Shown here: piece by piece, positions 9,376 to 17,242 of the stretch
How positions within the stretch are numbered: position 1 is the first letter of the stretch
Layout of the letters: every line of letters begins with the position of its first letter
Assembly (NCBI RefSeq): GCF_000374285.1
Contig: NZ_KB893930.1
Location: 62,001 to 126,000 of the forward strand
DNA from: Actinobacillus capsulatus DSM 19761
GTDB taxonomy: Bacteria; Pseudomonadota; Gammaproteobacteria; Enterobacterales; Pasteurellaceae
Length of the DNA stretch: 64,000 nt
Reading direction: 5' to 3'
Position numbers and translations under genes: made by a program
The notes under the pieces: generated by a model
What the model saw: only the letters and a program-made list of their open reading frames with translations
What the model was told of the DNA's origin: nothing
Databases searched by the model: none

Positions 9376-10029
9376 ATGAAAATCGCAGTAATTGGTGCAA
9401 CAGGTTTAGTGGGCAATGCAACAGTGCAAGAATTAGCTTCTCGTGGACACGAGGTTGTGGGTTTTGCTCGCAATACTGAAAAAGTGTTTAAGGCAGAGAA
9501 TGTTCAAGCCGTGCAAGCGGACGTAAATGCAGAAGATTTTGCAGAAAAATTAGCAGGGTTTGATGCGGTGGTGAGTGCGTTTAATGGCGGTTGGACAAAC
9601 CCAAATTTAGCTGAAGATACCGAGCGTGGTTCAGCGTCTATTTTGAATGCAGCTAAAGTTACTAATGTGCCGTATTTATTGGTGATTGGTGGTGCGGGTA
9701 GCCTTTATGTTGCCCCTAATTTGCAGCTGGTGGATACGCCAAATTTCCCACCTGAAGTGTTCCCAGCGGCAAATGTGGTGCGTAATTTACTTACCGAATT
9801 ACAAGGTCGCCGTGATATTAACTGGGCATTTTTATCGCCTGCGGCAATGTTTGCGGTAAACCCACTTTCGTTTGAAAAAACAGGCAAATATCGCCTAGGC
9901 AAAGACGATATGTTGCTCAACGCTGACGGCACGCCAGCAGATATTTCAGTTCCAGATTTAGCCGTGGCAATCGCTGATGATGTGGAGCAAAAAGCCCACT
10001 TATTTAGCCGATTTACGGTAGCGAACTAA
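9376..10029 (+). CDS. NAD(P)-binding Rossmann-fold oxidoreductase (NmrA/YwnB-like atypical SDR)
   Basis: 217-aa protein with the dinucleotide motif GATGLVGNATVQ at residues 8-19 and the typical FDAVVSAFNGG and VPYLLVIGGAGSLY strands of atypical short-chain dehydrogenases. It is likely cytosolic and may act as a quinone or flavin reductase or a redox sensor; no substrate can be assigned. It is divergent from the LysR gene at 8355-9239 with 136 bp between them, the usual layout for a regulated reductase. The hairpin at 10035-10050 closes it. Confidence 0.85.
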   Translation: MKIAVIGATGLVGNATVQELASRGHEVVGFARNTEKVFKAENVQAVQADVNAEDFAEKLAGFDAVVSAFNGGWTNPNLAEDTERGSASILNAAKVTNVPYLLVIGGAGSLYVAPNLQLVDTPNFPPEVFPAANVVRNLLTELQGRRDINWAFLSPAAMFAVNPLSFEKTGKYRLGKDDMLLNADGTPADISVPDLAVAIADDVEQKAHLFSRFTVAN

Positions 10030-10034
10030 GAAAC

Positions 10035-10054
10035 AGGGCGGAAATGCCCTTTTT
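10035..10054 (+). terminator. Short terminator after the SDR gene
   Basis: AGGGC (10035-10039) and GCCCT (10046-10050), then a four-T run. Confidence 0.65.
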
Positions 10055-10071
10055 CGTTATAGGAGTAAATA

Positions 10072-10458
10072 ATGGCTCTGTTGATTTTTAGCCTAATATG
10101 TGGCGGGATTTTTTGGAAAATGCTTAACCACTCGCCCCGCTTGCTCCATTTAGGTGAACTACAAAAGATGGAAAACATCCAATTAGACAACACCGTTTTT
10201 TATGTTGAAGAAACTCGCTTTGCGACAAACAATTTAGCGGTTAATCAGTATCAACACTTGGCGATGCATTTTTACGATAGGGGGAAATTGTTGAGATATC
10301 GCCACGATTGGTACGATCTCTGCCTAACGGTATTTCAATTTGAAGATTGTTCAATGTGGCTTTGGCGGCGAGGTAATCATATCCGCTTAGTCAAAAGCCA
10401 AGAATCAATGGAACTTGCTGAATTTGAAAAAAAGATTTCCCCTATCGCTTATAGTTAA
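10072..10458 (+). CDS. Hypothetical protein with N-terminal membrane anchor
   Basis: 128-aa protein that I do not recognise. Residues 1-16 (ALLIFSLICGGIFW) form one hydrophobic helix; the rest is soluble and rich in aromatic residues (FYDRGKLLRYRHDWYDL, CSMWLWRRGNH). The anchor followed by a compact beta-rich domain suggests an inner-membrane-tethered protein. An RBS (AGGAG) lies eight bases before the ATG. It follows the SDR gene after a weak terminator and may share its transcript. Confidence 0.65.
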   Translation: MALLIFSLICGGIFWKMLNHSPRLLHLGELQKMENIQLDNTVFYVEETRFATNNLAVNQYQHLAMHFYDRGKLLRYRHDWYDLCLTVFQFEDCSMWLWRRGNHIRLVKSQESMELAEFEKKISPIAYS

Positions 10459-10487
10459 ATGTTTTCACCAATACCATAATATTTGGA

Positions 10488-10516
10488 GAATTAGGCAAGT
10501 ATTTTAGAGAAATAAG
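10488..10516. promoter_or_regulatory. Second copy of the AraC-type operator-like element
   Basis: 29-bp match to 6936-6964, same orientation in the numbering: it starts GAATTAGGCAAGT and ends GAGAAATAAG. It lies about 70 bp before the OYE gene at 10588, where an AraC activator would bind. This links the detoxification operon 10588-13545 to the regulator at 6074-6928 (inference). Confidence 0.65.
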
Positions 10517-10587
10517 CTACCGCCCACCACCAAATTCCTCCTAAAATAACCGCACTTCTAATGGATAACGCTTAACAGGAGAACATA

Positions 10588-11715
10588 ATGAATTCACTTT
10601 TTCAAACTTATACTTTAAACAATGGCGTAGAAATTAAAAACCGCTTAGTGGTTGCACCAATGACCCACTTCGGTTCAAACGAAGACGGTACATTAGGTGC
10701 ACAAGAGCGTACTTTTATTAGCAACCGTGCGGTGGATATGGGGATGTTTATCACAGCGGCTACGTTAGTGGCGAAAAATGGTAAAACCTTTGTAGGACAA
10801 CCTGAAGCCCTTGACGATAGCCACTTAGACAGCTTGCGTGAAACGGCAAAAGTGTTGCAAGCGCAAGGCACCAAAGCAATTTTACAAATTCATCACGGTG
10901 GCGTGAATGCACAAGCAAATTTAACAGACGGACAAGCACTGATTAGTGCCTCAGACCACGCTGAAAGCGGTGCAAAAGCAGCAACAGCTGATGAAGTGGT
11001 GGCGTTAATTCAAGCCTATACCAATGCGGCAGAGTTAGCGATCCGTGCAGGCTTTGACGGTGTGGAAATTCACGGTGCGAATGGCTATTTGATTCAACAG
11101 TTCTTCTCGGGCGAATTTAACCGTCGTACGGACGAATGGGGCGGTAGCCTTGAAAAACGTTTACGTTTCCCATTGGCGATTGTGGATTCAGTCGTGGCGT
11201 TAAAAGAGAAATATGCAAAACCTGAATTTATTGTAGGCTACCGCTTCTCACCGGAAGAACCGGGTGAAAACGGCTTAACTATGGCGGATACGTTCGCTTT
11301 AATTGATGCGTTAGTGGAAAAACCATTGCAGTACTTACACGTTTCATTGCACGAATTTGACAAAAAAGCACGTCGTGGAGCAGACACTAACCTCACTCGT
11401 ATGCAACTTATTCACGAACGCATTAACGGCAAATTGCCATTAATTGGAGTGGGTGGCTTACTTTCAGGTGAGCAAATCCGATCAGCATTCCAAACAGGCT
11501 GGGCGGAGTTTATTGGCTTAGGTAAAGCGGTAATGGTAAATCCAAACATTGCAACTTTATTGAAAGGAAACCGTGATAGCGAAATTGCGACCGAGCTTGA
11601 TCCAACTCGTGCCGACCAATACGGTATGCCAGACATTCTGTGGGGCTTATGCCAACAAGGTGGTGCGTGGTTGCCACCTGTGAAAGGTCAAGACTGGAAA
11701 CCATTAGATATTTAA
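10588..11715 (+). CDS. NADH:flavin oxidoreductase (old yellow enzyme family)
   Basis: 375-aa FMN ene-reductase-like protein. Visible are VAPMTHFGSNEDG near residue 25, QIHHGGVNA near residue 102 (active-site His pair), EIHGANGYLIQQFFSGEFNRR and WGGSLEKRLRFP, all in the order of the family. It lacks the Cys of the YqjM subclass and looks closer to YqiG-like members. It is first gene of an apparent operon with OsmC, quinone reductase and GST genes, which fits detoxification of electrophiles or aldehydes. The operator-like element at 10488 suggests AraC control. Confidence 0.92.
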   Translation: MNSLFQTYTLNNGVEIKNRLVVAPMTHFGSNEDGTLGAQERTFISNRAVDMGMFITAATLVAKNGKTFVGQPEALDDSHLDSLRETAKVLQAQGTKAILQIHHGGVNAQANLTDGQALISASDHAESGAKAATADEVVALIQAYTNAAELAIRAGFDGVEIHGANGYLIQQFFSGEFNRRTDEWGGSLEKRLRFPLAIVDSVVALKEKYAKPEFIVGYRFSPEEPGENGLTMADTFALIDALVEKPLQYLHVSLHEFDKKARRGADTNLTRMQLIHERINGKLPLIGVGGLLSGEQIRSAFQTGWAEFIGLGKAVMVNPNIATLLKGNRDSEIATELDPTRADQYGMPDILWGLCQQGGAWLPPVKGQDWKPLDI

Positions 11716-11738
11716 TCTTTATTTAGAAGGAATACACA

Positions 11739-12170
11739 ATGAAAATTTTTTACAAAACATCAGCAACAGCAACAGGCGGTCGTGATGGTCATACACGCGT
11801 AGATGATGGTTCGCTTGGTTTAGATTTAGTGAGTTTCCAAAATGAAAGCGGTAAAGTGGGGGCGAACCCAGAACAGCTTTTCGCAATGGGCTACGCAGCG
11901 TGCTTTGACAATGCGATTATCCACGTTGCCCCAACACTAGGCATTAAACCAACTAAACATTCAACGACAGTTGGCGTGGGTATCGGTCAAAAACCAGACG
12001 GTGCATTCAGCTTTGAAATTGACATCACTATCACAGTGGAAGGAATTAGCTTGGAAGAAGCAAAAACGTTAATTGAAAAAGCACATGCAACTTGCCCATA
12101 CTCAAACGCAACACGTGGCAATGTCGATGTACGTTTACACGTGAATGTGATGCAAACTTTTGACTTGTAA
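11739..12170 (+). CDS. OsmC/Ohr-family peroxiredoxin
   Basis: 143-aa protein of the Ohr subfamily, which reduces organic hydroperoxides with a two-cysteine thiol centre. The peroxidatic Cys is in GYAACFDNAI (about residue 52) and the resolving Cys in HATCPYSNATRGN (about 116). Length and the N-terminal Tyr-Lys-Thr-rich opening fit Ohr/OsmC. It lies 23 bp after the OYE gene with its own RBS (AGAAGGAA). A hairpin at 12176 may terminate part of the transcript. Confidence 0.93.
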   Translation: MKIFYKTSATATGGRDGHTRVDDGSLGLDLVSFQNESGKVGANPEQLFAMGYAACFDNAIIHVAPTLGIKPTKHSTTVGVGIGQKPDGAFSFEIDITITVEGISLEEAKTLIEKAHATCPYSNATRGNVDVRLHVNVMQTFDL

Positions 12171-12175
12171 TTGAA

Positions 12176-12211
12176 AAATGCCGTTTGAGATAGATATTTC
12201 AAATGGCATTT
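12176..12211 (+). terminator. Terminator-like hairpin after ohr-type gene
   Basis: Arms AAATGCCGTTTGA (12176-12188) and TCAAATGGCATTT (12199-12211), one mismatch. There is no long T-run, so it may be only a partial terminator within the operon. Confidence 0.55.
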
Positions 12212-12263
12212 GTTCATCAAGCGGTGAGATTTTCTAAAAATTTGCAAAACGCTTATGTTTGAA

Positions 12264-12303
12264 CGTTAGCCTTGCTAACGGCTCCAAAGGAGCGAGCGAA
12301 GCG
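12264..12303. repeat. Cluster of three short back-to-back hairpins
   Basis: CGTTAGC/GCTAACG (12264-12280), GCTCC/GGAGC (12281-12293) and a CGAGCGAAGCGAG segment lie end to end in the 180-bp gap before the quinone reductase gene. They may form a structured leader or be a repetitive intergenic element; function unknown. Confidence 0.5.
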
Positions 12304-12350
12304 AGTAAAAATCCAACCGCACTTTATCTAACCACGAAGAGGACACAACA

Positions 12351-12905
12351 ATGAAAAACGTATTAGTCATTTCAGGTCATAGCAACTTATCTCATTCAAC
12401 TGCTAACGCACATATTCTTAAACGCTTAGAAAGCGAAATTGGCAATGTACAAGTGCGTGATTTAGCAGGGCTTTACGGCAATCAAGCTATTGATGTTGCA
12501 ACTGAACAAGCGGCATTAGTGCAAGCGGATGTGGTGGTGTTCCAATATCCAATGCACTGGTACAGCATTCCAGCGATTCTTAAACGCTATTTTGATGATG
12601 TGTTTGCCTACGGTTTTGCTTACGGCACGGGTGGCGATAAATTACACGGTAAAAAAGTGATTTTCTCATACACAGTTGGTGGCGGAGAAGAGGCTTACAA
12701 TGGCGAATTGTTCCACCGTTTAGACGATTTGCTTGCGCCATTAAAAGATACAGCAAAATTCTCAGGTTTAGTATGGCAAGCGCCGGTGCATAGCAGCGGA
12801 ATGCTTTATATTCCGAGCGTAAGTTCAGAAGAGGATTTAGCCCAAGTGCAAGCGAAAGCAGATGACCACGCCAACCGCTTAATCAAACAAATTCAAAGTC
12901 TGTAA
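12351..12905 (+). CDS. NAD(P)H-dependent quinone oxidoreductase (flavodoxin fold, KefF/NQO1-like)
   Basis: 184-aa flavoprotein of the NQO1/KefF family, doing two-electron reduction of quinones or activation of glutathione-gated efflux. VISGHSNLSHSTANAHIL at residues 6-23 is the FMN phosphate loop, QYPMHWYSIPAILKRYFDDV near residues 66-85 is the isoalloxazine site, and GGGEEAY follows. Cytosolic. It lies between the Ohr and GST genes, which fits a role against electrophiles. No kefC-like gene is nearby. Confidence 0.9.
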   Translation: MKNVLVISGHSNLSHSTANAHILKRLESEIGNVQVRDLAGLYGNQAIDVATEQAALVQADVVVFQYPMHWYSIPAILKRYFDDVFAYGFAYGTGGDKLHGKKVIFSYTVGGGEEAYNGELFHRLDDLLAPLKDTAKFSGLVWQAPVHSSGMLYIPSVSSEEDLAQVQAKADDHANRLIKQIQSL

Positions 12906-12918
12906 AAAGGGAAGAAAA

Positions 12919-13545
12919 ATGATCACATTACATTATTTAAAACAATCTTGTTCACACCGTATCGTATGGCTACTTGAAGCCTTAGGCGTGGATTACGAAC
13001 TAAAAATTTATGACCGCTTAGAAGGCACTGGCTTCGCACCGGCAGAACTGAAAGCACAACATCCGCTTGGCAAAGCCCCTGTATTGCAAGACGGCGATTT
13101 AGTGTTAGCGGAAGGCAATGCAATTATCCAACACTTGCTCGACCGCTACGACACGGAAAACCGTTTTACCCCAGCACACAAAACGGACGCTTATTCCAAT
13201 TACGTTTACTGGCTAGCGATTTCAGTGTCAATGTTCTCCGCAAACTTACTGGCGTTAGTGTCGAAGAAAGGTGATTTAGGCGACTTCGCCCAATACACTA
13301 ATGCGCAAGTTGGTTTATATTTCAATCACGTAGAAAAATCGTTAGAAGGCAAAACTTGGATCGTGGGTGAACAACTCACCGGTGCAGATTTTGCATTAAG
13401 CTTCCCTTTACAATGGGGCTTAAACTATGTGAACAAAGCGGATTATCCAAATATCACTCGTTACCTCGAACAAATCGAAACCCACCCCGCTTATCTCAAA
13501 GCGAATGAGAAAACAGCAGGTGGGTTGGATTTGAGTCGATTCTAA
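12919..13545 (+). CDS. Glutathione S-transferase
   Basis: 208-aa GST. The N-terminal thioredoxin-like domain (about 1-80) includes KQSCSHRIVWLLEALGVDYE, PLGKAPVLQDGDLVLAEGNAI (the cis-Pro and glutathione gamma-glutamyl site). The C-terminal helical domain contains GADFALSFPLQWG. It conjugates glutathione to electrophiles or has peroxidase activity. Last gene of the detoxification run, 13 bp after the quinone reductase, and closed by the bidirectional uptake-sequence hairpin at 13550. Confidence 0.92.
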   Translation: MITLHYLKQSCSHRIVWLLEALGVDYELKIYDRLEGTGFAPAELKAQHPLGKAPVLQDGDLVLAEGNAIIQHLLDRYDTENRFTPAHKTDAYSNYVYWLAISVSMFSANLLALVSKKGDLGDFAQYTNAQVGLYFNHVEKSLEGKTWIVGEQLTGADFALSFPLQWGLNYVNKADYPNITRYLEQIETHPAYLKANEKTAGGLDLSRF

Positions 13546-13549
13546 AATA

Positions 13550-13587
13550 CAAGCGGTCGTAAATTGTTGGGAGTTTACGACCGCTTG
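13550..13587. terminator. Bidirectional uptake-sequence terminator
   Basis: Perfect 14-base arms CAAGCGGTCGTAAA (13550-13563) and its complement (13574-13587), between convergent GST and ankyrin genes. Confidence 0.8.
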
Positions 13588-13592
13588 AACAG

Positions 13593-15857
13593 TTACCAAC
13601 TTATCTTATCGCTATTCCATCTTGCTTTTATATCTTTACAAAAATATCTTTTCCCATTGCAATAACAAGGTTGCCAAATATCTCCTCCTGCTTTTAACAT
13701 CATAGCGAATGCTACGGGATCATTATTTTCAATAGCAAGCATAAAAGGTGTATATCCTTCGATACCTCCTACATTAATCGGAAAATTAACATTCGCCCCA
13801 TAAGCAATTAACAACTCCATAATTTTGTATAGCTCATTTATTGATGAATATGTTTTTAATTGCTCATATTGAAATTTAGAGGGTGCAGAAATATTTTTAT
13901 AGAGTCTTTCTAAATCATCTAAAAATACACCTTCTAATCCATATCGATTTCTTCTTAGGTATTCTGATAATTGTTTTTTGTCTATATTATTCATATCAGT
14001 CCGTTTTAATACACTCTTTGGATTTGATAAAAGAGTTAACATTCTAAGGCATTTATATAATGGGGTCTCTTTATCAAAACCAGTCAAATCTGGAATAGCC
14101 CCCATTTCTAATAATTTCTGAACTACATCAGATCTGCCACTTTCAACTGCTAACATTAGTGGATATTTTTGTTTCTTGGCTGTTTTTGTGTTAATTGTTT
14201 CTTTATTGTGTTCATATTTTATAATTAAATCAAAAAGTTGCTTGCTTTGCTTTCTTAATGGTATTTCCCATAAATTAAGTAACTCCAAACTCCAAAGTAA
14301 TGCAGATTCTGAAGCATTAGATAATCCATTCACATCAGCTCCATATTCTAGGAGCTTTTTAATAATTTCTAAATCTTCATTTTTATATGTTGTTGCAAAT
14401 TTTGATGCGAAATAGACGATTTGTGGCATCCTTTTGGCTCCATTACCAATACTAACTATTCTATCTGGCTTTTTATAATCAGGTTTTATACGTTCAAAAT
14501 CATCAAACATTGTTTGGCTTAAAGAAATAGATCTATCTTGCCAAGATTCATAATCATAGTTTACGTCAGGGAATAGTCCCTCTTTAGGGAAATACTGGCT
14601 AAAATTCCTTGCCCACATATCGACTTCCCAATCGGAAATAATATCCTTATGGTTGATTTTTATTGAGTTATTATCTATTGAAGGTAATTCAATTCCAAAC
14701 ATAATCGCAGCATTTTTTAAATGCGATAAGAATTTGCGTTTACCAACTTTTTGGCTTTTTTCAAGAAATGCAGTAGAAATTAATGACTCTTTAATAATTT
14801 CATCTAAGTTCCTACCTGCACGAAACAATCCATTTTCAAATGCCTTTTCATATAACTCTACGGCTTTTTCTAAATTCCCAGAAAATAATTCCCAACGAGC
14901 TTCTAATTTATCTAAATGATATTGATGGTTAGCTATATCTCCCATACCTTCTAATGCTTTTCTTGCCGCTTTTATCAAGGTTTGAGATTTATCTCTATCC
15001 ATTTCTGTCTTTTTAGTTTTTTGTGATAATAAATGTGTATTTAATTCCTCTAAACAATTTATCATTGTCGGAAGAATGGGGGCATATACTTCTTTTTGTT
15101 TTTGATGAATAGATTTATTCATACAAAAAGAAGCAAAGGCATCATCTAAATAAATACCATCAAAAAATGAATCTTTCATGTTACTTTCTTTTATTTTATC
15201 CGGTGCTCTTGCTATAAAAATCCAAAATTTAATTTTATTGACTGAATTACCAAGTTTTTGCTTTCCTTTACTATTTTTTCCTAAGTTTAGGATAGCTTGA
15301 TACGATGGAAGGTATTCTCCTGTTTTCCAACGATATAATTTATTAAATTCTTCTATTTCTTTATTCTTTAATTGTTCAACATAATTAACCCAATTTTTAT
15401 CTTCTTTTAGCCAATCAAAAACTACTTGGAACGAATTTGTATCTTTATCTAAAATTCTTTCTATTTGTTCTGGAGATGGTAAATAATGTTCTGGTATTCT
15501 TTCTCTGAAACGTATAATTGCTACAGGAAAGTAATATTGATTTAGAATCGACATTATCTCTACCCTTGATAAGCTATCAACATCAGTATTTCGTACTAAA
15601 TTTGATACATAATCTTTAAAATGCTCTTTTAGGTGAGTAATAATTTCTGAACTGATGTTATGAGGTAATAACTTCTCAATAGGTTTTTTTATGCCTACTT
15701 TAAAGAAATGATCAATGAGTTCTTGACGAACATTAGGATTGTTAATTTGATCATCTAGTTGTTTCTTCTCTTTGCTATCAGGAATTTGTAAGTCAAGAAT
15801 GTTCATGAGAGCGCGCATATTTTCCAAGACTGTTGGGAACGGTGTTTGTTTTTTCAT
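13593..15857 (-). CDS. Large ankyrin-repeat protein of unknown function
   Basis: 754-aa protein that I do not recognise as a named family. The N-terminal 450 residues are helical and charged, with a TPR/Sel1-like stretch near 325-355 (WELFSGNLEKAVELYEKAFE). The last third has ankyrin-like repeats: LEIIKKLLEYGADVNG near 495, YPLMLAVESGRSDVVQKLLEMGA near 570, and IMELLIAYGANVN then GYTPFMLAIENN near 685-715. The C-terminal tail has CYCNGKRYFC, possibly metal binding. No signal peptide or membrane helix. It is third gene of an operon after the SMP-like and HicA-like genes; its RBS AAGGAT overlaps the preceding stop. Base composition is more AT-rich than core genes, so it is probably acquired. 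Confidence 0.75.
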   Translation of the reverse strand: MKKQTPFPTVLENMRALMNILDLQIPDSKEKKQLDDQINNPNVRQELIDHFFKVGIKKPIEKLLPHNISSEIITHLKEHFKDYVSNLVRNTDVDSLSRVEIMSILNQYYFPVAIIRFRERIPEHYLPSPEQIERILDKDTNSFQVVFDWLKEDKNWVNYVEQLKNKEIEEFNKLYRWKTGEYLPSYQAILNLGKNSKGKQKLGNSVNKIKFWIFIARAPDKIKESNMKDSFFDGIYLDDAFASFCMNKSIHQKQKEVYAPILPTMINCLEELNTHLLSQKTKKTEMDRDKSQTLIKAARKALEGMGDIANHQYHLDKLEARWELFSGNLEKAVELYEKAFENGLFRAGRNLDEIIKESLISTAFLEKSQKVGKRKFLSHLKNAAIMFGIELPSIDNNSIKINHKDIISDWEVDMWARNFSQYFPKEGLFPDVNYDYESWQDRSISLSQTMFDDFERIKPDYKKPDRIVSIGNGAKRMPQIVYFASKFATTYKNEDLEIIKKLLEYGADVNGLSNASESALLWSLELLNLWEIPLRKQSKQLFDLIIKYEHNKETINTKTAKKQKYPLMLAVESGRSDVVQKLLEMGAIPDLTGFDKETPLYKCLRMLTLLSNPKSVLKRTDMNNIDKKQLSEYLRRNRYGLEGVFLDDLERLYKNISAPSKFQYEQLKTYSSINELYKIMELLIAYGANVNFPINVGGIEGYTPFMLAIENNDPVAFAMMLKAGGDIWQPCYCNGKRYFCKDIKARWNSDKISW

Positions 15858-15869
15858 TAGAAAATCCTT

Positions 15870-16073
15870 TTAAGTTATCTGAATGAGATGGTTAATACTA
15901 CGATTAAAGTTTAAAAAAGCTTTGCAATCACTAGGCGTAGATGGAATCGCTATTCTTTTATTATTTGGAGAAATCAATACATTATGCTTTTTCCCTTTTC
16001 TATACTTCCAACCTATTTTTAGTAATGAAAAGGCTAAGTTATTAATTTTTGAATCTTTGCTAAAACGTTTCAT
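15870..16073 (-). CDS. HicA-like small protein (possible mRNA interferase fold)
   Basis: 67-aa basic protein. Its core, LLKIGWKYRKGKKHNVLI, then SPNNKRIAIPSTPSD, follows the HicA/YcfA double-stranded-RNA-binding pattern: Gly, basic stretch, single His, a beta-strand ending in Pro. The lone His (about residue 35) would match the catalytic His of HicA toxins. The ending (CKAFLNFNRSINHLI) differs from classical HicA. No HicB is adjacent. It is second gene of the operon, 12 bp before the ankyrin gene and 61 bp after the 49-aa gene. RBS AAGGAA. The HicA relation is inference from pattern, not from a search. Confidence 0.6.
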   Translation of the reverse strand: MKRFSKDSKINNLAFSLLKIGWKYRKGKKHNVLISPNNKRIAIPSTPSDCKAFLNFNRSINHLIQIT

Positions 16074-16095
16074 TCTTTTTCCTTAATACTAGCAT

Positions 16096-16122
16096 ATAGG
16101 TAGGAAATTAATTCCTACCTAT
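16096..16122 (-). other. Perfect hairpin between the 49-aa gene and the HicA-like gene
   Basis: 11-base arms ATAGGTAGGAA (16096-16106) and TTCCTACCTAT (16112-16122) with a 5-base loop. On the minus strand no T-run follows, so it is more likely an mRNA processing/stability or attenuation element, or a protein-binding palindrome, than a terminator. Confidence 0.65.
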
Positions 16123-16134
16123 TAATCTTTTTAG

Positions 16135-16284
16135 CTATTGATTGCCACTAGAATTACGAGCAGCACTTGACTGTGCTCTAGTTGCAAAAGAGCCAGAAGG
16201 TACTTTCCCTCCATTTGCTTTTGCTGTAGCAGATTGGATTCGAGATGCTGCGGATGAAGTCATTGGTGTTTTTGATTTAGACAT
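16135..16284 (-). CDS. 49-aa Ala/Ser-rich protein resembling seed-maturation-protein (SMP) repeats
   Basis: Open frame from ATG 16284 to TAG 16135, preceded by AAGGAA nine bases upstream. It is too short for most ORF callers. The sequence contains MTSSAASRIQSATAKANGG and GSFATRAQSSAARN, the pattern of the SMP domain of plant seed maturation proteins, a short version of which occurs in bacteria (from memory). It is rich in Ala, Ser and Gln and probably disordered or helical. It is first gene of the operon with the HicA-like and ankyrin genes. Function unknown. Confidence 0.7.
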   Translation of the reverse strand: MSKSKTPMTSSAASRIQSATAKANGGKVPSGSFATRAQSSAARNSSGNQ

Positions 16285-17029
16285 AGTTTAAATTCCTTAT
16301 ATAGTTATAGCCCAACATTAGGCGGAATACATTCTGCTAGAATTAAAGCTACGTTTCATCTACGGCAGTGGAGAGTTTTTTCGAAAAAATGAGTACATTA
16401 GAAATTTATGTGGAAATTTTATGCACTTCCCACAGTGTAATTTAGAAGTATTATTTGAAATGTTAGCAGAACTTTGTAAGCCTCTGAGCTAGAAAATACA
16501 GTGTAACTCAAGCTACAGATAATCAAGGATATACGCAGAAATCGTTAGTTTTTAAGGAAATAGTAAATTCAATATTTCGTAATTTTGTATTTTGATATCA
16601 ATAGATATTTAATAGTCATCAAGCGGTTGGATTTGAGAAGAATTTTACAAACTCAGGAGTAAGCAACAAAAATAGTATTCTTTAGTTATGCTAAAACAAA
16701 ACCGTTCATTACTAATGAACGAAAGTGTTCGATAGTAATGAACGGTTTTATTGATAGGTATTTACAAGCGGTTTAATTTTCCTAATGTTCTGTAAATCTC
16801 TTTTCTAGTGGGTATCTGCCCGTAAGCAGAATTTTGACACGAAACATTACAATCTAAGCTACGGCAGAGATTAATTGCACTAGTGCTAGTAGTGAGATGT
16901 TAGCCTTATTAGAGAAGAGTGCTGACATGCCGATTATTTTGAATTACTCAAAACTGTATGTATATTAGGTACCATTTTGTGGTGTTGGTATATTATTCAA
17001 TTATCGATTTAAAATTAAGGGACATAAAA
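16285..17029. other. AT-rich intergenic stretch with no intact gene
   Basis: I see no coding frame with a start, ribosome site and reasonable length here. The minus-strand promoter of the 16284 operon must lie near the left end (TATAAC-like box just upstream). The stretch contains the strong inverted repeat at 16698-16749 and lone uptake sequences near 16620 and 16764. It is probably a site of past gene loss. Confidence 0.5.
16698..16749. repeat. 17-bp perfect inverted repeat with nested palindrome
   Basis: Arms AAAACCGTTCATTACTA (16698-16714) and TAGTAATGAACGGTTTT (16733-16749). Inside, GTTCATTA/TAATGAAC (16705-16721) forms a second palindrome that shares the left arm, so two mutually exclusive hairpins are possible. 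T-rich ends on both strands allow a bidirectional terminator. No gene ends nearby. Confidence 0.7.
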
Positions 17030-17242
17030 ATGGGCATGTTATTTGTGATGTTGATATTGGTTGTTTACATTCCGCTTGCTATATATTTTATCTGTTGAAT
17101 ATTTGACAACAAAACGTCCATCTTATGGCGGTTGGGTGCTATAGCTGTTGCGATATCCGGTATTTTCATATTGTATGCATGCACGCTGGAATATTTGTTA
17201 CCTGGTATCATTATGTATGAATTTAAACGTTGGTGGAATTAA
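17030..17242 (+). pseudogene. Small membrane protein ORF interrupted by an in-frame TGA
   Basis: ATG 17030 follows AAGGGA. The frame reads MGMLFVMLILVVYIPLAIYF then Cys and TGA at 17096-17098. It continues in the same frame, IFDNKTSILWRLGAIAVAIS and on to EFKRWWN, with TAA at 17240. Without the TGA it would be 70 codons encoding two hydrophobic helices with a basic-aromatic tail, a common small inner-membrane protein shape. A nonsense mutation is the simplest reading. A 22-aa functional product or read-through is possible but unsupported. Confidence 0.5.

Noticed and set aside
16440-16490. Similarity of a 50-bp stretch to the AraC relic at 17403
   Set aside because: Only a short motif (TTTGAAATGTT) is shared; too weak to call a second relic.
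16620-16630. Lone uptake sequence considered as part of a CRISPR-like repeat
   Set aside because: No regular spacing or repeated spacers; it is an ordinary ACAAGCGGT-type core.
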